This document shows, piece after piece, positions 12,330 through 23,598 of a stretch of DNA of 64,000 bases; the first letter of the stretch is position 1; each line of letters opens with the position of its first letter. Source of the DNA: Atriophallophorus winterbourni (lineage: Eukaryota; Platyhelminthes; Trematoda; Plagiorchiida; Microphallidae); NCBI GenBank assembly GCA_013407085.1, contig JACCGJ010003446.1, positions 1 through 64,000 of the forward strand. The letters are read 5' to 3'. The notes under the pieces are model-generated. The model searched no databases. It saw nothing but the letters and a program-made list of their open reading frames with translations, and was not told the DNA's origin. Made by a program: the position numbers and the translations under genes.

Positions 12330-12399
12330 CCAAATAAAATGATGAAATACTAACAAACAGTATTATTACAATTATTTTGGGACATTTTGGGACACCATG
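12330..12399. repeat. right terminal inverted repeat
   Basis: Reverse complement of the left repeat with about 80% identity by eye, followed by TA at 12400-12401. Confidence 0.8.
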
Positions 12400-12401
12400 T
12401 A

Positions 12402-13535
12402 CAGACCATTATATTCCGAAAATGAACGGTTTTCTTGTCTGGTAGACTGAATTATTTGGTTCCTCCAGGTTGAGTTTTTCTGTGGGCAGTTATTTTAATT
12501 GACGTACAGAATTTACGCTGGAAAGTACATTTTCGAAATCCTAGAAGCGTTCTAACGAAAATTTCAAAACTTAATTATCCAATAAAATTTATCATCGGTT
12601 ATTCGAGTCATGCCTGGCATGATTGATCATAAACTCTGTATCCTAAATATTATACTTCGAAGATTTCGAAGTAACATATTTGGGTTAATCTAGGACAAAA
12701 TATCATCACCCTGGAAAGAAACTACTGGAATACGTCGCTTGATGACCTTGGGTTAGAAGGATATTTCACCGCAATAATAAAAAATGTCAAAGCTTTTGTC
12801 GTAATTTACCCATGTTTATTTCATTTGAATTATTGAGATATCCATTGCAGGCTTTTGCGACCGAATTTTCCTGGTATATATGAAATAACAATAAATTGAA
12901 TATATAAAATGATATGAAAACTTAAAGTTCAATATACTTTTATTGTTAGTTTGCTTTCATGAATACAGAATCCATACCTGACATTTTCAAGATGGCTTTA
13001 AAAATATATCAAATAATTGGGTTATAAAACAAGGGTATTCAAGAAGCGTCAAATATATTATGTAAAAGCAGAATTGAAATTGGTTGGTTTGTCGAAGCAA
13101 TATTAAACCAATATTAGAATGTCGGGGAGCCAAGAAGCTTTGGGTTGAGACAAGATGTGTCACCGTTAGATGGGTTCCATAATCCTATGAAAAATTTGAT
13201 ATTGATTTATACTAATTTAATCTTCTTAGCAAGAGCGACCACGTCATAAATATTACGGACTGCCGCTTATCGCAACTTGGATACAAAGCCAGTAATTTCC
13301 TGGTATTTCACGATGAAGAGACTTTCAAATTATCACCTATGGCCCTATATCTAAATACAGAACTTGATGGTTTGAAATTCGGCTTATAAATTAGGCGGAA
13401 TAATAACAGAGGGCAAATTTCACAGAAGAAAAAGCATTTTGCTTTCATACAAACGCTGAAAAAGATAAACGATATCTGTTGAATATATATTCATAGTTCT
13501 ATCAAATGTAAACGCTATAGAATGTTGGAATCTGT
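12402..13535. other. no gene recognised
   Basis: AT-rich interval without a long open frame or recognised repeat. Confidence 0.4.
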
Positions 13536-13656
13536 GCTGCGAATCCGAATAGGCCTTGGAATCTACAATTTCAGATATACATCTATACCACATTCTATAT
13601 TCTTATATATATTCTATATATATATATATATAATTGTGGACCATTGACTAGGATAC

Positions 13657-13862
13657 TGTTTTATCTGTGATTTGCTGCTACTGGATCAGCCGTGGGTTCC
13701 ACAGAACACAACGGTAACTGAACTCGTGTATTGACCAAATGAATGAATATCGCAAAGTGAGCGAGTGAATGAATAACACAGAGTTAGCGAAAATCAAAAA
13801 TTGCACTCACGATCGATCTTGATTGGTGATTAATCGATAGTTCGTTCACTGTCTATACAACA
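13657..13862 (-). repeat. 3' LTR of the Gypsy derivative (206 bp)
   Basis: Direct repeat of 14882-15080, preceded on the minus strand by the purine tract CTAAAAAGAGAGG (13863-13875). The outer flank is GATAC. Confidence 0.9.
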
Positions 13863-14050
13863 CCTCTCTTTTTAGAAAAAAATTAACGCATGTGACGATC
13901 ACTAAGCAGGTGATGTTTGGCCGGATTCTGGTTTTATAAACTGAGGGCTTTAGGTGACGCGTTGCTGGATAATTGATGAGGCCGTTGAGTAGAGCTTCAT
14001 TTTTTTAAGGTTTTCTCGTGGAAATAAGTTTGATAGTTTCATTGTTTACT

Positions 14051-14641
14051 TCAATTTTCCGTATCGTCTTCTAAGATGTACTTTGTATATGACATTTCCA
14101 ATTTTCTTAAATATTGCTTCTGGCATCCAATACTTCCGACGGTGACTATGTTCTCTACATAAACTTGATCCTCACTGGAAAGTATTTTCTGTCTTGCACC
14201 ACGGTATTTGTTCCACTGAGGTTCGATTCTGTGATCATATTTGTGATGTTGAGCAGTCAACAATTTTATGAATCGCCGGTAAGCGTAACTCGGAACAACA
14301 GTTTTTACACGATCGATAACATAATTTTTCTTGTTATACTGTTTAACGTCCCTTTTCTGTTGAAATTCAGACATGACATCACAGGATTTGTTTCGTTGTA
14401 TTCTGTTACCATTTAATTCTCTACTGATTCTCCTGCTGTATTGAGCAGCATCTGCGGCTGAGATTGAAAGCAGTGTATGTTGTGCTCTTATTCCTGATTC
14501 AGGTTTATGCTTCACCAAACTCCGAAACATTTTCACTGAATTTTTGTAAATTACTGTCGGAGTCGGACTGCAACTTTGATTCAAATTTAGTTTGTAACTC
14601 ATAATTCCCGAGGGACTGGAACTTATCTTCTGTAGTAGCAT
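14051..14641 (-). pseudogene. Gypsy integrase C-terminal remnant (196-codon frame)
   Basis: The second half resembles the end of Gypsy integrase: RGARQKILSSEDQVYV in this frame (about 14215-14165), then in the next frame MPEAIFKKIGNVIYKVHL (about 14130-14075), which matches the usual W(V)PG-x-I-KKIGNVIYKV block. A frameshift near 14140 separates the two. The first 90 residues are not recognisable. Finding an integrase tail directly after a gag start shows the central part of the polyprotein has been deleted. Confidence 0.6.
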
Positions 14642-14738
14642 TTTCTGTGTGCATTTTCAATTTCAATGAATTGAATTTGACTTTATTCTATGGATGCGAC
14701 TGAAATTCTTAGATGTTATTCGCTGAAATTTCAACTGA

Positions 14739-14978
14739 TTATCTTGAGCTTGAACTGTTGATAAGATATAATGCGACTTTCTCTATGAATTGCAGCTGAG
14801 AGTTGAAAAATTCTTGAAGTAGGTTAGCGGTACTGACATTTTTCGACACGTTAATGAATTGTTCCGCACCCCGTCGCCAATTGCTATACCCGTGATTTGC
14901 TACTACTGGCTCAGCCGTGGGTTCGACAGAACACAACCGCAACTTAACTCGTGTATTGCCCGAATGGATGAATATCAC
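14739..14978 (-). pseudogene. Gypsy gag N-terminal remnant
   Basis: The frame opens within the LTR, reads through the primer site and gives a gag-like start (STANLLQEFFNSQLQFIEKV, about residues 49-68), resembling the N-terminal helical region of flatworm Gypsy gag proteins. It ends in a stop at 14739; a similar serine/glutamine-rich reading continues in another frame, suggesting a frameshift. No zinc knuckle remains in this element. Confidence 0.5.
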
Positions 14979-15080
14979 AAACTGTGCGAGTGAGTGAATA
15001 TCACGCGAAAATCACAATTCGCACTCACGATCAATCTTGATTGGTGATTAATCGATACTTTATTCACTGTCTATACAACA
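14882..15080 (-). repeat. 5' LTR of the Gypsy derivative (199 bp)
   Basis: Direct repeat of 13657-13862. On the minus strand it is followed at once by ATTGGCGACGGGGTGCGGAA, a primer-binding-site sequence of the TTGGCGAC type common in Gypsy elements. Confidence 0.9.
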
Positions 15081-16300
15081 GATACTTTATAAATAGTTGA
15101 GAGCAAATTATTATCAGGTCATTTAGATAAAAAAATAACCCGGGGATAACGTCTAAATATCCGCCATACCAACCTAGCAGTTGAGATGCGCGTTTGTTAA
15201 CGGCCTCGCATTATAGACCATTTTCAAATCTATCGGAAATCCAGACTTATAGGTACTTCTCTTCCAAGATGTAATCTAGGATTTTATTGCCGAACTTGTA
15301 TACGTAGGGAAAGCCTGAACGCGACAGATCTGCTCATCTTAGATTTCTGCACATTCAAAGGCAGGCTATTTCCTTATGACTAGTCGAACAAAGCATTCTA
15401 GTCGTTTTGTAGCATAATCTACAATGTTGATTCGTCTCCATATTTTATGTCATCGATAAATAAAAACATCTTACTATCGTTTGATATTGGCGAATCGTTC
15501 ATGTAATTCAGAAACAATATTAGTCCAAGAATCGATTCGCTTTGAAAATATTCTATCCACGCCAACTTTGATGTAACATTTTCTAAAGTTTTTACGAATC
15601 CATTCATATAAATTCTTAACAATACCCTGTTTCTGTAGCTCGTTCAAGAATAAATCATGATGGACTATGCCGGAAGCTTTAGGAATGTTTATTTAGCATG
15701 ATTTAATACATAGGCCTACATCTACAACACTCGTCCAGTTGTCTAGGGACATCGGCAAGTTTGTTAGACAAGAACGATTTCTGCAAAATCCATTTTGGGC
15801 AACTGACAAAAGTCGGTTTTTTTTAAGATGTTGCAGTATTTGTTTGTAATTTTGACATAAGAACGACAACCTGCCTTGTAAATTGGCGTTTTTATCGCAA
15901 TTTCCAGTTCTCGTGTGCCACACCAGCTTGCAGCAAATTATTAATAATGTTAGATGAAAGTTCAGACAGTTACGTATGACATGTTTTCTGCAGCATTGTA
16001 GATAGCTCGTCTGGTTCCTGAGATTTATTCACATATAATTTTCGTAAGTGCGCGCTATCACTTTCGAAGTAATCAGTATTTCACTCACTGTCGATCAGTC
16101 AAGTTGAATTTTGAATTCCTTAACGGGCTCCGTGGATTTTAGCCAGAAAACTATGGCATAGAAGTCTGTAAATAGATCAGTGGTCTCTTGAACGGTTTAG
16201 TGAAACCAGACAAAGTTTTCAATGCAAAATCTTCTGGTTTAATTTTCGCCATATCATTTACCAGTCAATATAAGAACATCTGAGAAATCAAATGAGGTTG

Positions 16301-19300
16301 AAGAGCAGGTTTATCATCTCGAATCAAACGGATAACTTTGTGTCGTGTAAATGTTTCTCATGTATCAACTGTATTTGCAGACTTATGAAACTTTCATGCT
16401 CTTGCCCGTTGTTTCATCCATTTTTAGTCATGCTTGGTAGTTTAACATAATTATGCAGTTTGGTATGATATATTGCTATGTTTGTAGCATTTGTATACTC
16501 ATTTTTTCCTTTGTTCATGTCGATCATCAATTTTAATATAAAGCTTCTTTTTCTCTTGCTTTATTCACGTTAAGCGAGTTCAATCATTTATTTAGGGGAT
16601 CTCTTTTCCTATCATAAACTGAAAAATAGCTGCTATTTTTTCAGCCTGTCTTAAAAATAGCAGAGAAATACATATTCTGGCGAAGTTCGGAGTTGCATTT
16701 ATTAATTTGCGTGGATATTGCGAGAATACACGGAGAGCAACCGTTCCTGAGTTCTTATCTATTTTTTGAAAACTCGTATTAATTACCAATCCACTACAAG
16801 TTTAACAGAAACTAATTTTAATAGAAGTAATAGATCGACACGAATTGACGTTTCTGACTGTGCGTAAAATTTAATAGATTGCGTGCATTATTCTGCTTTG
16901 TTTATCGTCGTAATTTAGGTAATGATTAGGAAACTAGTGGGTGCAACACACCTCAGTTTAGCTTTTTTAGCTCAATCAGAAAATTGTTCATAAATAATTG
17001 TCCCTACTTGTTAAAATATCACGAGATGGTCTAGAATTGTATATATCATGCTAAAGTTCCACTGCTTGCGACTGCGATTAGTTGTGCTACTTTTATTGAG
17101 GCTATTCATCCGGGGAGCAATGTGCAACAGCCGTATACAAAAACAAAACCTTCGGCTTATTTGAGACTGAAATTTAAGGTTGGCACTTTGAAACAACCGA
17201 GCTCGGCATGGAGATAATGAAACGTTTCACTGCATTTTTAACTCGTGGAATTCGATTATTTGTTCAGATATAGCATGTGTACTGAGTGAGTTTATGTTCA
17301 TTTTGCGATCGATTAAACATAGTATATATGGTTTCATGCCCATTTGTACCTTAGAACAGAACTATGCCTTCAATGATTTTTGAAACCTAACTGTTTTATA
17401 CCGAGAACAAAATATATAATGGACGGCTTCGCTCAATAAATCTTCGTAGTTTCCTTGATGAGGTAACACTACGATTAGGAGAAATGAGAGCGGTCGATGT
17501 ATGTTGCCTGAACATTAAGAAGATCATTGATATGGAGTCACGAGCACATTCTTACAACTCAAGTATCTATTGAATCTAACGTGTAGTGCATCGTTATTCA
17601 AACATCTTTTCGGCCAGTCGTAGAAAATGTGTTAAGATTCTGGGGTTATTACTTTGAGAAATGCCTCGGCGTCACTTTTACAAGTGATTTCAAAAGGTCT
17701 GCTTAGTTATCAATTATGCAAACATGGCTTGTGGAAAATTGTTCTGACTGGAACTCCACTGTGCTAATCCCCCGTTAACGAAACAGTCGTGAGGTTCTGT
17801 ATGCAAACGTGAGATTCTTATTTGAAAATATATTTAACCTGGCTGGAACAGATCTGGCGCCTAGCGAAAAGCATGTTTTAGGGTCAGAAAAATAAACTAT
17901 ATTATTCCAAACACGATATTACTGTTTTTCTTCCACTTCTTAAAAGTTAGAAGGTTGGAAGCTATTCTATTTAAACTTTCGAAAAATTTGTAGCCTCAAC
18001 TGAGAAAACAACCAATTACTGTACTGGATGATCCTACATCGCTCAGGGTTTCAACATTGATCCAACGCGCTTTTGATAATCTGCACTGACGATGAGACAC
18101 GAATTCCGTATGCAATAATGTTCAATGGTTCACCAGTTGCACGATCGTATGCTTTAATCAACCGGCGCCAGAATGCTAATATTTCTAAACTTACGATTTT
18201 ATTCACGAGTCAATCTCTCGGATCTTACATACAAGAATCAGAAGAACGCCATATCATATTAACCAAGATAGATTTCGTTGGTTGTGTATAGGCCAATATG
18301 TTTCTTCGTATTTCTAACCCGCCAATCATCGTATACGAAATGACTCTTGTCTTAGGCATTGCAATTCAAATAGTTGAAACCCAGCATTCTTTGATTTGCT
18401 ATCAGCGCTCTGATTTTCTTAGTTCATAGAACGTATTATTGAGTACTATCACAAGGATCTGACTATAACGACTGACTTGTCATCATTGACATGTAATTCT
18501 CATCCTTCTATCGATTTCATTAATTTAGCTACTGATTGTTGCAGTTGCTCATAATACTCACGACCGTAGATCGTCAACGATAAATGAAACATTAAAGAAA
18601 GCCACACTATGAAATTTGTTTACATAGGTTGTTTCGGAGTTTTAACGATTAGTGAAAGAAAATGATATATTCTGGATAGTGAGAGTTTTGTAAAAATAGA
18701 TACTTCAATAAAATCAATCTAGCAACAAAGGCAACAGCACTGAAGCAAAATGCCTCAACAACAGGAAGCGGAAATAAAACATACGCAATCAAAGAAACAA
18801 AGCAACGAAAGGCAACATTTAATTTGTATGCTTTCATCAGTTTTGAAAACCGTTGAGACAAACACAATTGCATGAATGAGTCATGAGTTACATTATGTCT
18901 CTGAGGTTCATGGACTCCAATCACATTTGTTAAGGTTTTCGCACCTGCACCAATACAATATCCAGGAACGCCTGCTCTTCTGACATAATAATGTGGGAAA
19001 ATAATAATGATAGTCTTTATGCAACAAGTCATACGATGCTTCATTCTGTTGTTTTTATTAAAAACAAGAACATGACAAAAACATTAGTGTAGTTTATGTT
19101 CCGCTGCTTTTGATTGCTGTCAGCGCCTAATATAGTGATTAGTTTAGTCAGTCGGGTTATTTGGTACCAAACAGCGTTAAAATCCTTTAGCTAATCAACA
19201 AGTTAAAATATTCATTTAGAAACCTGGAAGAATAATTCCACTAGCGTCGACTGTTGGACAGGTACCACTATAATGGTCCAGATATTATTTGCGGAATCAC

Positions 19301-19602
19301 CATTCTCCAATTCAGCGGATTGATCAGCAGACCAATTGAGCAATGCGGCAACAATATATAAAATGTCCATGTATGTTTTACAGACATTCTTTCATTGCTG
19401 GGATCTGATGATGCAGGAAGCCCGAATCAATAACTGTGCCGAATACAGCTGGTTCAAATGACATCCTTCTGCTTTGCATATTTTAGGGCAGACGTGTTAA
19501 GGGCTGCCACCATCAATGTGTAGATCTATCACACTAACAGATATGTGATCAGTGATGGTTGTTGGACTCATTCAGTCGATGTCGACCAGGAATTTGAATC
19601 AT
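16301..19602. other. no gene recognised
   Basis: About 3.3 kb of AT-rich sequence. A 131-codon minus-strand frame at 18649-19044 is hydrophobic near its C-terminus but has no motif I recognise and no supporting splice context. Likely intergenic or intronic DNA. Confidence 0.4.
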
Positions 19603-20177
19603 TGTGAGGTTCAAAGTAGTTTGAAATTCTTCCTTTCCCTTCAACATTCCTTTTAATTTGAACTTAGTTACAAAACTTGAATTTTGTGAAATAGATTTTG
19701 CTTGTGTTTTATTTTCCCACAGTATTTTGATATAAAACATTTCTTTTTGTAATTATTTCTGTTATTGTAAATCTTTTCTGTACACGCCTCCGGTCAAATG
19801 TTTGTTTTAATTTATTGTTTCTGCCATTGTCGGTCATTGTTGCGCAATTTGGTTGCCATTTTGGGCTTCAGTATTTTGCTTGAATTTGGACGCTATTTTG
19901 AGTGTCATTTTTGATTGTCACAGAAAGTTTGGACGACATTTTGGTAAATCGATTCGTATTATTTTCATATCAGGTCGTCTTTTGTTTGAATTGAATTTGA
20001 TTCTGGAGTATTTGGCTCCATTGTTGCTGTGACGTTCCTATACAATTAAGGTTTGTATAGTTAATTTTGTTGTAATTGTTGTTAATTACAGTACCGTAGA
20101 ATATCCCAATCGTTGTTTTGAATTTATCGAAATAAGAAACGGGTGGACTACGCGTAACTCACGTCACAGACAATACA
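19603..20177 (+). repeat. BEL/Pao LTR 1 (575 bp)
   Basis: Starts TGTGAGGTTC and ends GACAATACA. The same sequence recurs at 22678 and 25757. Confidence 0.92.
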
Positions 20178-20509
20178 GTACTTAATTTGGGAATTTGATT
20201 CTTCTCGAACTTGGCGAGAAGTACTCAATTCGTGAATTGCATCAATTCGGTTTCTGTGCTCAAGTTGGATCGTTTCAATTGGATTCGCATCACAACTTGT
20301 CTTCTGACTGGTACAGTATTTGTCTCAACCGGAGAAAATACGCATTTTGGTTCGTTCAATTGAAGCTAAATTGAGCAAAATTGGCGAAGAACTCCCCGAT
20401 CGTCGTGACATTGAACATTTGACAGTCAATCCCTGTTCACAACTTTGATGACGTCCCCTTTTTATTTATTTTTTGTCGTTTTGGAACATTGTTTTATATT
20501 TCATCTAGT
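20178..20509 (+). other. untranslated leader of BEL copy 1
   Basis: Region between LTR 1 and the first ATG, conserved in copy 2 (23253-23598). Copy 2 has a short tandem duplication of AGTACTTAATT just after its LTR. I could not assign a primer-binding site with confidence. Confidence 0.6.
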
Positions 20510-22473
20510 ATGCCTAAGATATCTTCTAATAGAGCTTGTAAGGAAAACGATGATGATAGAGATAGCATTGCGAGTTCTCAACTAGTGGTGCAATTAAAGC
20601 GCGATTTAGATGTTGCTAGATCAACGATAGAGCGCTTGACAAATGAACGACGAGGAGTCGCTGAAGAAGAAAACTTGATCGCCGGTACAAGTAGCAAAAC
20701 TGAAGGGTTCGACTCGGCGGTAAGCTATTTGCAACCAGCGATGAACATGAGTATCGGATTGCCGAAAGTAGAATTATCCTACTTTGACGGTAATCCAATA
20801 GACTATTGAAAGTTCTTGAAACAGTTTGAATGTTACATTGAGTCGAGGCTTATGGATCCAGGCCAGCGACTATTGTATTTGATGTATTATTGTCGGGGCA
20901 AGGCTCGAAAAGCAATTGATGCATGTGTCATGCTACAACCCACTGAGGGTTATACGCGGGCAAAGATGATTTTGAAAGATTTGTTTGGACTACCACATGT
21001 AATTGCCAGGTCAACATTAGAGGAGTTGCTTGATGAAGCTAGAAGACTTTCCAACAACTTAGATGGTTTGTCTGATTTGGCCATAAAGATGGAAAATTGC
21101 CAAATCACATTGACGCAAATGAAGTGTGACGCTGATTTGAATTCAGTCACAACTTTGGAAGGATTAGTGAAATGCTTCCCTGTTGCGTTACAACAGAAGT
21201 GGGCTGACGCAGCGGATACAATGCTTTGTGACGGGTCAGAAGTTGATTTTGCCAGTCTGACCGAGTTCGTATCTCGGAGAGCAAGAATTGCCAGGAGCAG
21301 ATTTGGCATGCTAATAGATGGAACACCTGTCTCTTCGAAGCCATCAGAGAAACCAAGAATGCCAGATGGAAGGAGGGTGTTTATGACTACGAGGGAACCG
21401 AGGCCAATGCTGGTTGAATGTTTTCAATGTAGAGGACCTCATAAGATAGAAGATTGTCCTGTTTATCAGGAGGCTGACGTAAAAGCCAGATGGAATATGG
21501 CTAAGCAGCATGGAATATGTTAAGTTTGCTTATGCCGGTCTCACAGGGCATTCGATTGCAAGATTACGAATACTTGTTCCGTTGAAGGTTGTAGTAGACG
21601 ACACCATTCTTCGCTGCATTATGATCGTCCTAATGAGCAACTGAAAAGTATAAACTGCAGTGTTACTGCTCTCAGTACAGCAGTAAGCTTAGGCTACCTG
21701 ACAGTGAACATTGACACGCCAGTTGGACTTGTTCCAGCCGTGGCCTTACTTGATAATGGCTCTGATACAACTTTGATCTCGCAGAGTTTTGTTGAGAAAT
21801 TTTGTATGCCTAGTGCGCCAGTTGATGTGTCGATAGCAACACTTGGTCTACATCGAAACTTGAAAAGCTCGTTGTTAAGTTTCGATGTGCATTCGGTAGA
21901 CAGTGATGAAATAATTCATGTTGCCGAAGCTTACACGGTTTCAAAGTTACCTGAAACAGTGCTGAAATCTCCAAATATGATCAGCACGAGGTATGCACAT
22001 TTGAAGGATCTGAAGTTTTCAGAGAATGTGGGAAGAGAAATAACTTTGCTTATTGGCTGTACCGTACCGGAAGCGCATTGGGTGCTTGAACAACGTGTAA
22101 GTGGTCGAAAGCAGCCATTCGCTACCAAGACGTTACTTGGATGGGTGCTACAGGGACCAACCGATTGTTCGACAGTTGTTAATCATGTAAGTGTTCTCAC
22201 CGCACAACACAAGAACGACAACGATGGATCAACACACGTCACAATTTGATTCCCGGTGATGTAGTATTGGTTGTGTCTGAAGAATTGTCGAAAATGTCGT
22301 GGCCGCTTGGTAATATTGAGACAGCGGAAGTCAGTAATGATGGTTTGGTACGAACGGTCAGCATACGAACAAGGGATGACGTGATCCGGCGTGATATTCG
22401 GAAAGTATGTTTGTTAGAAGGGTCCCAAGAGGTGGGTGACTTGGGTAAGGATCAGGACAACTCTTCTTTATAA
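20510..22473 (+). pseudogene. BEL/Pao gag-protease fused to integrase tail, copy 1 (broken)
   Basis: Predicted start ATG 20510 (MPKISSNRACKEN). Order: coiled-coil-like segment with VQLKRDLDVARSTIERLTNE; DUF1759-like core from YFDGNPIDY; zinc knuckles from CFQCRGPHKIEDC; protease site LLDNGSDTTLIS; LLGWVLQGPTD; then directly the DUF5641-like tail (NLIPGDVVLVVSEE to RDIRKVCLLEG). Breaks: TGA at 20807-20809 where copy 2 has tryptophan, TAA at 21521-21523 between the zinc knuckles, and loss of one base near 22207, at the junction with the tail. Not translatable as one protein. Confidence 0.88.
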
Positions 22474-22677
22474 GGCAAGAAGCATTACCGGAGGATGTGG
22501 TGAGTCTGCGGCTTGCAACCGCATTCTCTATAAAAAGCTACTAATATCCATTGATGGTGATGTAATGTGTCGGAAGTGACTCGCCACTAAATAAAGTCAT
22601 TTGCTGCTCCGAATTCGTTAGGGTATTCGTCGAACAATCGTTGTACAGTTGAGCCCTAGAAAGAATTTGGTCGGAGG
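22474..22677 (+). other. 3' untranslated region of BEL copy 1
   Basis: Conserved in copy 2 (25553-25756). Contains purine-rich AGAAAGAA and GGTCGGAGG just before the LTR, candidates for the polypurine tract. Confidence 0.6.
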
Positions 22678-23252
22678 TGTAAGGTTCAAAGTAGTTTGAA
22701 ATTCTTCCTTTCCCTTCAACATTCCTTTTATTTTGAACCTAGTTACAAAACCTGAATTTTGTGTAATAGATTTTGTTTGTGTTTAATTTTCCTACAGTAT
22801 TTTGATATAAAACTTTTCTTTTTGTAATTATTTCTGTTATTGTGAATCTTTTCTGTACACGCCTTCGGTCAAATGTTTGTTTTAATTTATTGTTTCTGCC
22901 ATTGTCGGTCATTGTTGCGGAATTTGGTTGCCATTTTGGGCTTCAGTATTTTGCTTGAATTTGGACGCTATTTTGAGTGTCATTTTTGATTGTCACAGAA
23001 AGTTTGGACGACATTTTGGTAAATCGATTCTTATTATTTTTATATCATGTCGTCTTTGGTTTGAATTGAATTTGATTCTGGAGTATTTGGCTCCATTGTT
23101 GCTGTGACGTTCCTATACAATTAAGGTTTGTATAGTTATTTTTGTTGTAATTGTTGTTAATTACAGTACCGTAGAATATCCCAATCGTTGTTTTGAATTT
23201 ATCGAAATAAGAACCGGGTGGACTACGCGTAACTCACGTCACAGACAATACA
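22678..23252 (+). repeat. BEL/Pao LTR 2 (shared, 575 bp)
   Basis: Starts TGTAAGGTTC and ends GACAATACA. It serves as 3' LTR of copy 1 and 5' LTR of copy 2. Confidence 0.92.
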
Positions 23253-23598
23253 GTACTTAATTTTGAGAGTACTTAATTGGAAATTTGATTCTTCTCGAAC
23301 TTGGCGAGGAGTACTCAATTCGTGAATTGCATCAATTCGGTTTCTGTGCTCAAGTTGGATCGTTTTAATTGGATTCGCATCACAACTTGTCTTCTGACTG
23401 GTACAGTATTTGTCTCAACCGGAGAAAATACGCATTTTGGTTCGTTCAATTGAAGCTATATTGAGCAAAATTGGCGAAGAACTCCCCGATCGTCGTGACA
23501 TTGAACATTTGACAGTCAATCCCTGTTTACAACTTTGGTGACGTCCCCTTTTCATTTATTTTTGTCGTTTTGGAACATTGTTGTATATTTCATTTAGT

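Larger units (their letters stand above)
10273..12399 (-). mobile_element. Tc1/mariner-superfamily deletion derivative, split by an insertion
   Basis: Bounded by TA dinucleotides (10271-10272 and 12400-12401), the standard Tc1/mariner target duplication. Inverted repeats of about 70 bp: 10273 onward (GGGTGTCTCAAAAAATG...AAATAATTGTAAT) matches the reverse complement of 12330-12399. Between them, on the minus strand, are two transposase pieces. At about 12263-12115 are QDGA, LDEVLPNRWIG and PPRSPDLTQLDFF, carrying the second and third catalytic aspartates, with a frameshift between. At 10570-10363 is the C-terminus YLKDKLYVTKPETV...RCRQCLDQNGHQF. The N-terminal half including the first catalytic aspartate is missing. 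Confidence 0.8.
13657..15080 (-). mobile_element. complete non-autonomous Ty3/Gypsy element (1,424 bp)
   Basis: Read on the minus strand: 5' LTR 15080-14882, primer-binding site 14881-14861, gag start, integrase C-terminus, polypurine tract 13875-13863, 3' LTR 13862-13657. A perfect 5-bp duplication GATAC flanks it (13652-13656 and 15081-15085). LTRs start TGTTGTATAG and end in CA. Only about 1 kb lies between them, far too little for protease, reverse transcriptase, RNase H and integrase. It is therefore an internally deleted element that could only have moved using enzymes supplied by a relative. Confidence 0.9.
13540..16300 (-). mobile_element. CR1-like non-LTR retrotransposon, copy 2, carrying a nested Gypsy element
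   Basis: Minus-strand polymerase remnants in order: KSQEPDEL (about 16020, counterpart of the KxPGPD motif), HLKKNRLLSVAQNGFCRNRSC (split by substitutions, 15820-15760), SILGLILFLNYMNDSP (about 15530-15490), the catalytic-like FLFIDDIK (about 15460), then LPLNVQKSK and a thumb fragment to about 15120. Compared with copy 1 the segment equivalent to 8670-9090 is deleted. Sequence on either side of the nested element (13630-13656 and 15081-15105) aligns continuously with copy 1 at 8620-8660, showing that the Gypsy element landed inside this copy. Many stops and shifts. Confidence 0.75.

Noticed and set aside
11958..12356. 132-codon minus-strand frame
   Set aside because: It mixes frames of the Tc1/mariner-type transposase remnant and the inserted Gypsy DNA. 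The conserved residues QDGA and SPDLTQLDFF are in other frames, so the frame itself is not a gene.
18649..19044. 131-codon minus-strand frame with hydrophobic C-terminus
   Set aside because: No known motif, no splice or promoter context and no repeat similarity. Length alone is not enough in AT-rich DNA.
20950..21309. 119-codon minus-strand frame across the BEL gag region
   Set aside because: Antisense shadow of the gag/zinc-knuckle coding sequence. The same shadow appears in copy 2 at 24094-24387.
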